Part shown: one piece after another, positions 61,058 through 64,000 of the stretch
Position numbering within the stretch: the first letter of the stretch is position 1
How the letters are laid out: each line of letters opens with the position of its first letter
Assembly: GCF_038502225.1 (NCBI RefSeq)
Contig: NC_091369.1
Span: 17,939,091-18,003,090, forward strand
DNA length: 64,000 nt
Source of the DNA: Cherax quadricarinatus
Taxonomy: Eukaryota; Arthropoda; Malacostraca; Decapoda; Parastacidae
Reading direction: 5' to 3'
Translations under genes and position numbers: made by a program
The notes under the pieces: model-generated
Seen by the model: the letters and a program-made list of their open reading frames with translations, nothing else
What the model was told of the DNA's origin: nothing
The model's database searches: none

Positions 61058-61974
61058 ATGAAGCTCTGTGTAATCTGCAGAAAGGGTAAAGGACGCAGAC
61101 AGGTCTGGATTGCTTGCCATCTGTGTGGTCAGTGGTCCCATAGTATATGCAGGGATTTTAAACTAGTGACCACATTTGACATAAACTCAGAAAGATGTTT
61201 TTGGGTTTGCCCAAACGAGATACACCTGTATGAGGAAATGACATCAATATTAAAAGACAAGAACACCAATAAAACATCCTTCTTGAAAGACATGTCAGCA
61301 TGGTATGACAGCTGGGAAAAAAGATGGGTGGTAGGGACGGGGCTGTCTTGGACAGTGCTCCTGAGGTGGATAGTTCTGTCCTGGAGGACAATGCTAAGTG
61401 TGCTAGTGTTGTCCTGGAGGAAAGTGCTCCTGAGGGTGCTAGTGCTGTTCTGGAGGACAGTGCTGAGAGTGCTAGTGTTGTCCTGGAGGAAAGTGCTCCA
61501 GAGGGTCCTAGTGATGTATTAGAAGATAGAGCTCGTGAGGGTACTAGTGTTGTCCTGGAGGACACTGAAGACAGCCTTATTCAGTTCACAGAGGTTCAAA
61601 ATAGAGATACTTCTGGAGATGGACCAAAATGGGATGAGGCCTCGGGGAATAGTGTCGACACACTACCAGCAAGACCTGGTAGAAGCACTGATGTTCATAC
61701 AGAGGTAAAAGATATTGAGGAAACGGGAAAAATAAATGCACCAGCAGTGAACGCAGCTACAATAAATCCTAGCAAACAGAAGTGCAATCTATGTAAATAC
61801 TATCCCTCGGGTATCTGCAGGCACGGTATATCTGGTAAAACAGGTGGGACATGCACCTTTGACCATCCCAAAAAATGCCGCACCCACATGACAACAGGAG
61901 AGTGCAACTTCCCTTCTTGCAACTTATTTCATCCAGAAATGTGTCACTCATTAATCCATGAAAGAAAATGCTAA
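61058..61974 (+). pseudogene. Family C ORF1: PHD finger, acidic repeats, CCCH zinc fingers (one frameshift)
   Basis: The first frame (61058 to about 61320) starts MKLCVICRKGKGRRQVW and has a PHD-type Cys/His array: C4, C7, C20, C23, H28, C31, C47, C51. PHD fingers are known in ORF1 of CR1-like elements. Near the A run at 61317-61322 the frame must shift to the one open from 61324. That frame has an acidic tandem repeat (VLEESAPEG / VLEDSAESASV, about 61375-61570) and ends with CCCH-type fingers (CKYYPSGIC...GGTCTFDH and CRTHMTTGEC...SCNLFH, about 61785-61930). RNA binding by the CCCH part and a chromatin or targeting role for the PHD part are inferences. Confidence 0.82.
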
Positions 61975-62229
61975 AATGCATACTGTCAGGCACATCATCT
62001 AAAGGGGACTAGAAGACACAGACCAGTCAGACTATGGGAAAGAAAAGAGAGGAACCTCAACTTCTCCAGGGACAGAGGTTTTTTTAGGGCCAGAAGGAAA
62101 AAAAAGACTTGCAAGAAATGACAATAGTCCTACACCACCTGAAAACATAGGCACGGACATTGGCCTCTACCCCAGAACAACAGATATTAGAGCCAGCAAA
62201 TAAAGCCTCCCTAAATTCCACCAATACAT
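61975..62229 (+). other. Inter-ORF region of family C copy C7
   Basis: Non-coding spacer with frame remnants between ORF1 and the ORF2 endonuclease. Confidence 0.5.
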
Positions 62230-64000
62230 TTGTTTAAAGCCATCAAAAAACAACAAAATTCCTTACATCAAGGGACTGCTCACGGAGTCAAATGCAATGT
62301 TTGCAGCATTCACAGAGACCCACATAAAAGATCATTATGCCTACGAAATATGGATCCCAGGTTACAACCTATTCCAGTGCGACAGACTAAACAGGAAACG
62401 AGGGGGGGGGCCTATATGTCACAGAGTCGCTCATTTGCACAGAACTACTAAACACCTCAAATGATGTAGTTGAAGTTTTGGCGGCAAAGATCGAAAACCA
62501 AAACCTTGTCATTGTGGTAGTATACAAGCCTCCAGATGCAACTTCCCAGCAATTCCAGGAGCATCTTGAGAAAATTGACCACTGTCTGGAAAATCTCCCA
62601 ACTCCTGCCCCAAACATCTTACTACTAGGAGATTTCAACTTGAGATACCTAAAATGGAGGAGTATAGCAAACAATGTTCTAGCAGAGATCACCCCGGGAG
62701 GCAGCTCAGATGAAAATTCGAACACACCCAAACTATTAAATCTCTGCAACAAGTTCACCTTAAACCAGGAAATAGTGGAGCCTACTAGAAAATACGCTGG
62801 ACCTCATCTTCACTAACAATGATGATCTGATACATAACTGTATCAAAGACAATTCACTCAGATCACGAAATAATAGAGGTACAGACATGTATGCACAGGG
62901 CTCCGGACCAGCAAAATGTAAGCAGTCATGAAGGTTTCTTCACGAAATTCAATTTCAATAACAAAAACATACAATAGGATCAAGTAAACCATGGCCTAAA
63001 TGAAAAAAGCTGGGAAGATATCCTAAACAACATGGACCCAAACATCTCGTTTGAAAAAATTAATTCTGTGGTTCTTGAGCTCTGCTCAAGACACATTCCA
63101 TTAAGAAAAAGAAAGAGAAGAGGTAAACTAGAAAGAGAGAGACGTGCCCTATACAGACGAAGGCGAAGAACCACAGAGCTGCTGAGTGGGGTCAATATAT
63201 CTGAAATATGAAGGGAAGCACTAGTCAATGAAATTGGAAATATTGAACTTAAGCTGAAGCAATCTTCTAGGAGACAAGAATCACAGGAAGAACTAAAAGC
63301 CATAAAGGAAACTGAAAAAAAACTTCTTCTCTTATGCCAAATCTAAGGGAAAAACAACATCCAGTATTGGGCCCCTGCTTAGGCGGGATGGGACATACAC
63401 AGATGATAGCCAAGAAATGTGTGAGATACTAAAGTCCCAATATGACTCAGTGTTCAGCGATCCACTGCCCACACTAAGGGTCGACAATCCAAATGAATTC
63501 TTTATGAAAGAAACCCAAAATTTGGTCATCCCAAAACTTTCGGATATTATTATAACTCCACAAGATTTTGAAGAGGCAATTAATGACATGCCCATGCACT
63601 CTGCCCCAGGCCCAGACTCATGAAATTCTGTGTTCATCAAGAACTGCAGGAAGTCCCTATCGCATGCCGTCAGTATTTTATGGAGAGGGAGCATGGACAC
63701 AGGGGTCATCCCACACACACTAAAAACAACAAACATATCCCCACTCCACAAAGGTGGCAGTAAAGCAATTGCAAAGAACTAATGACCGATAGCACTAACA
63801 TCCCATATCATCAGTTACCCATCAGTTACACAACACAGGGTATCACGGGTTTAGAGCAGGTCGCTCCTGCCTGTCCAGCTACTGGGCCACCATGACAAGG
63901 TCCTGGATGCTGTAGACCCACCCAGTCTGGTCATCTCCACTCAAGGATGGAGCACTGCTCCAGACCCAGCAGCACAGGCTAGTCAGGTCAAACTCACACC
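62230..64000 (+). mobile_element. Family C ORF2 (copy C7), degenerate, runs off the window
   Basis: The endonuclease starts near NKIPYIKGLLTESNAMFAAF, shifts frame, and has VVVYKPPDATSQQFQEHLEK, ILLLGDFNLRYLKWRSIANN (62478-62816) and a degraded SDHEIIEV. The basic linker has stops. RT fingers follow at 63360-63625 (QEMCEILKSQYDSVFSDPLP, DFEEAINDMPMHSAPGPDS), then a stop. INTGYHGFRAGRSCLSSY-like sequence is at 63830-63880. Unlike C6 it retains the RT fingers. Multiple stops make it inactive, and the rest lies beyond 64000. Confidence 0.85.

Overview
The window is eukaryotic nuclear DNA. It has multi-exon genes with GT/AG introns, long (TA)n and (AC)n tracts, several minisatellites, and dozens of non-LTR retrotransposon pieces. 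The two host genes (an M1 aminopeptidase and a HSD17B12-like short-chain dehydrogenase) and the style of the repeats suggest an arthropod, most likely a decapod crustacean. The species assignment is an inference from repeat style and was not tested by a search.

Host genes. Four exons of the C-terminal (ERAP1-like) half of an M1-family aminopeptidase lie on the + strand at 19357-19499, 34560-34747, 39690-39860 and 42408-42551. Their splice sites and codon phases join perfectly. The first intron is 15 kb and is packed with retrotransposons. A single exon of a very-long-chain 3-oxoacyl-CoA reductase/17-beta-hydroxysteroid-dehydrogenase-like SDR lies on the - strand at 53112-53332. The remaining exons of both genes are not visible here.

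Retrotransposons. I use four family labels. A, C and D are CR1/L2-like families. Each has an APE-type endonuclease, a reverse transcriptase (RT), and a family-specific short repeat at its 3' end. B is an RTE-like family with a poly-A tail. Family A is piled up as head-to-tail truncated copies on the - strand at 1-6585, and a better copy is at 23961-26380. Family D has a long open ORF2 (7658-10534) and a copy carrying a coiled-coil plus SGNH-esterase ORF1 (26717-28500). Family C has an ORF1 with a PHD finger and CCCH zinc fingers (61058-61974) and many 3' fragments. Family B has three long copies (19738-22865, 28691-31054, 31586-34355). Two of these are nearly identical and look young.

Other mobile DNA. 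There is a complete degenerate Tc1/mariner element with TA target duplication (14249-15452) and a TTAA-flanked MITE (52714-52835). A 388-bp inverted-repeat MITE is embedded between (TA)n tracts (two full copies, one partial). Two short SINEs have clear target-site duplications. One SINE-like family shares its 3' end with family B. Three large palindromes contain tRNA-like modules. One element end carries a hammerhead-ribozyme-like core.

Tandem repeats. A 31/38-bp minisatellite with three successive variant zones occupies 15691-18514. A 13-bp minisatellite of nearly 6 kb (43000-48823) produces spurious giant open frames on both strands. A 28-bp array (48914-51194) runs straight into a 100-N assembly gap. 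Most of the DNA is therefore mobile or repetitive; under 1 kb is recognisable host coding sequence.
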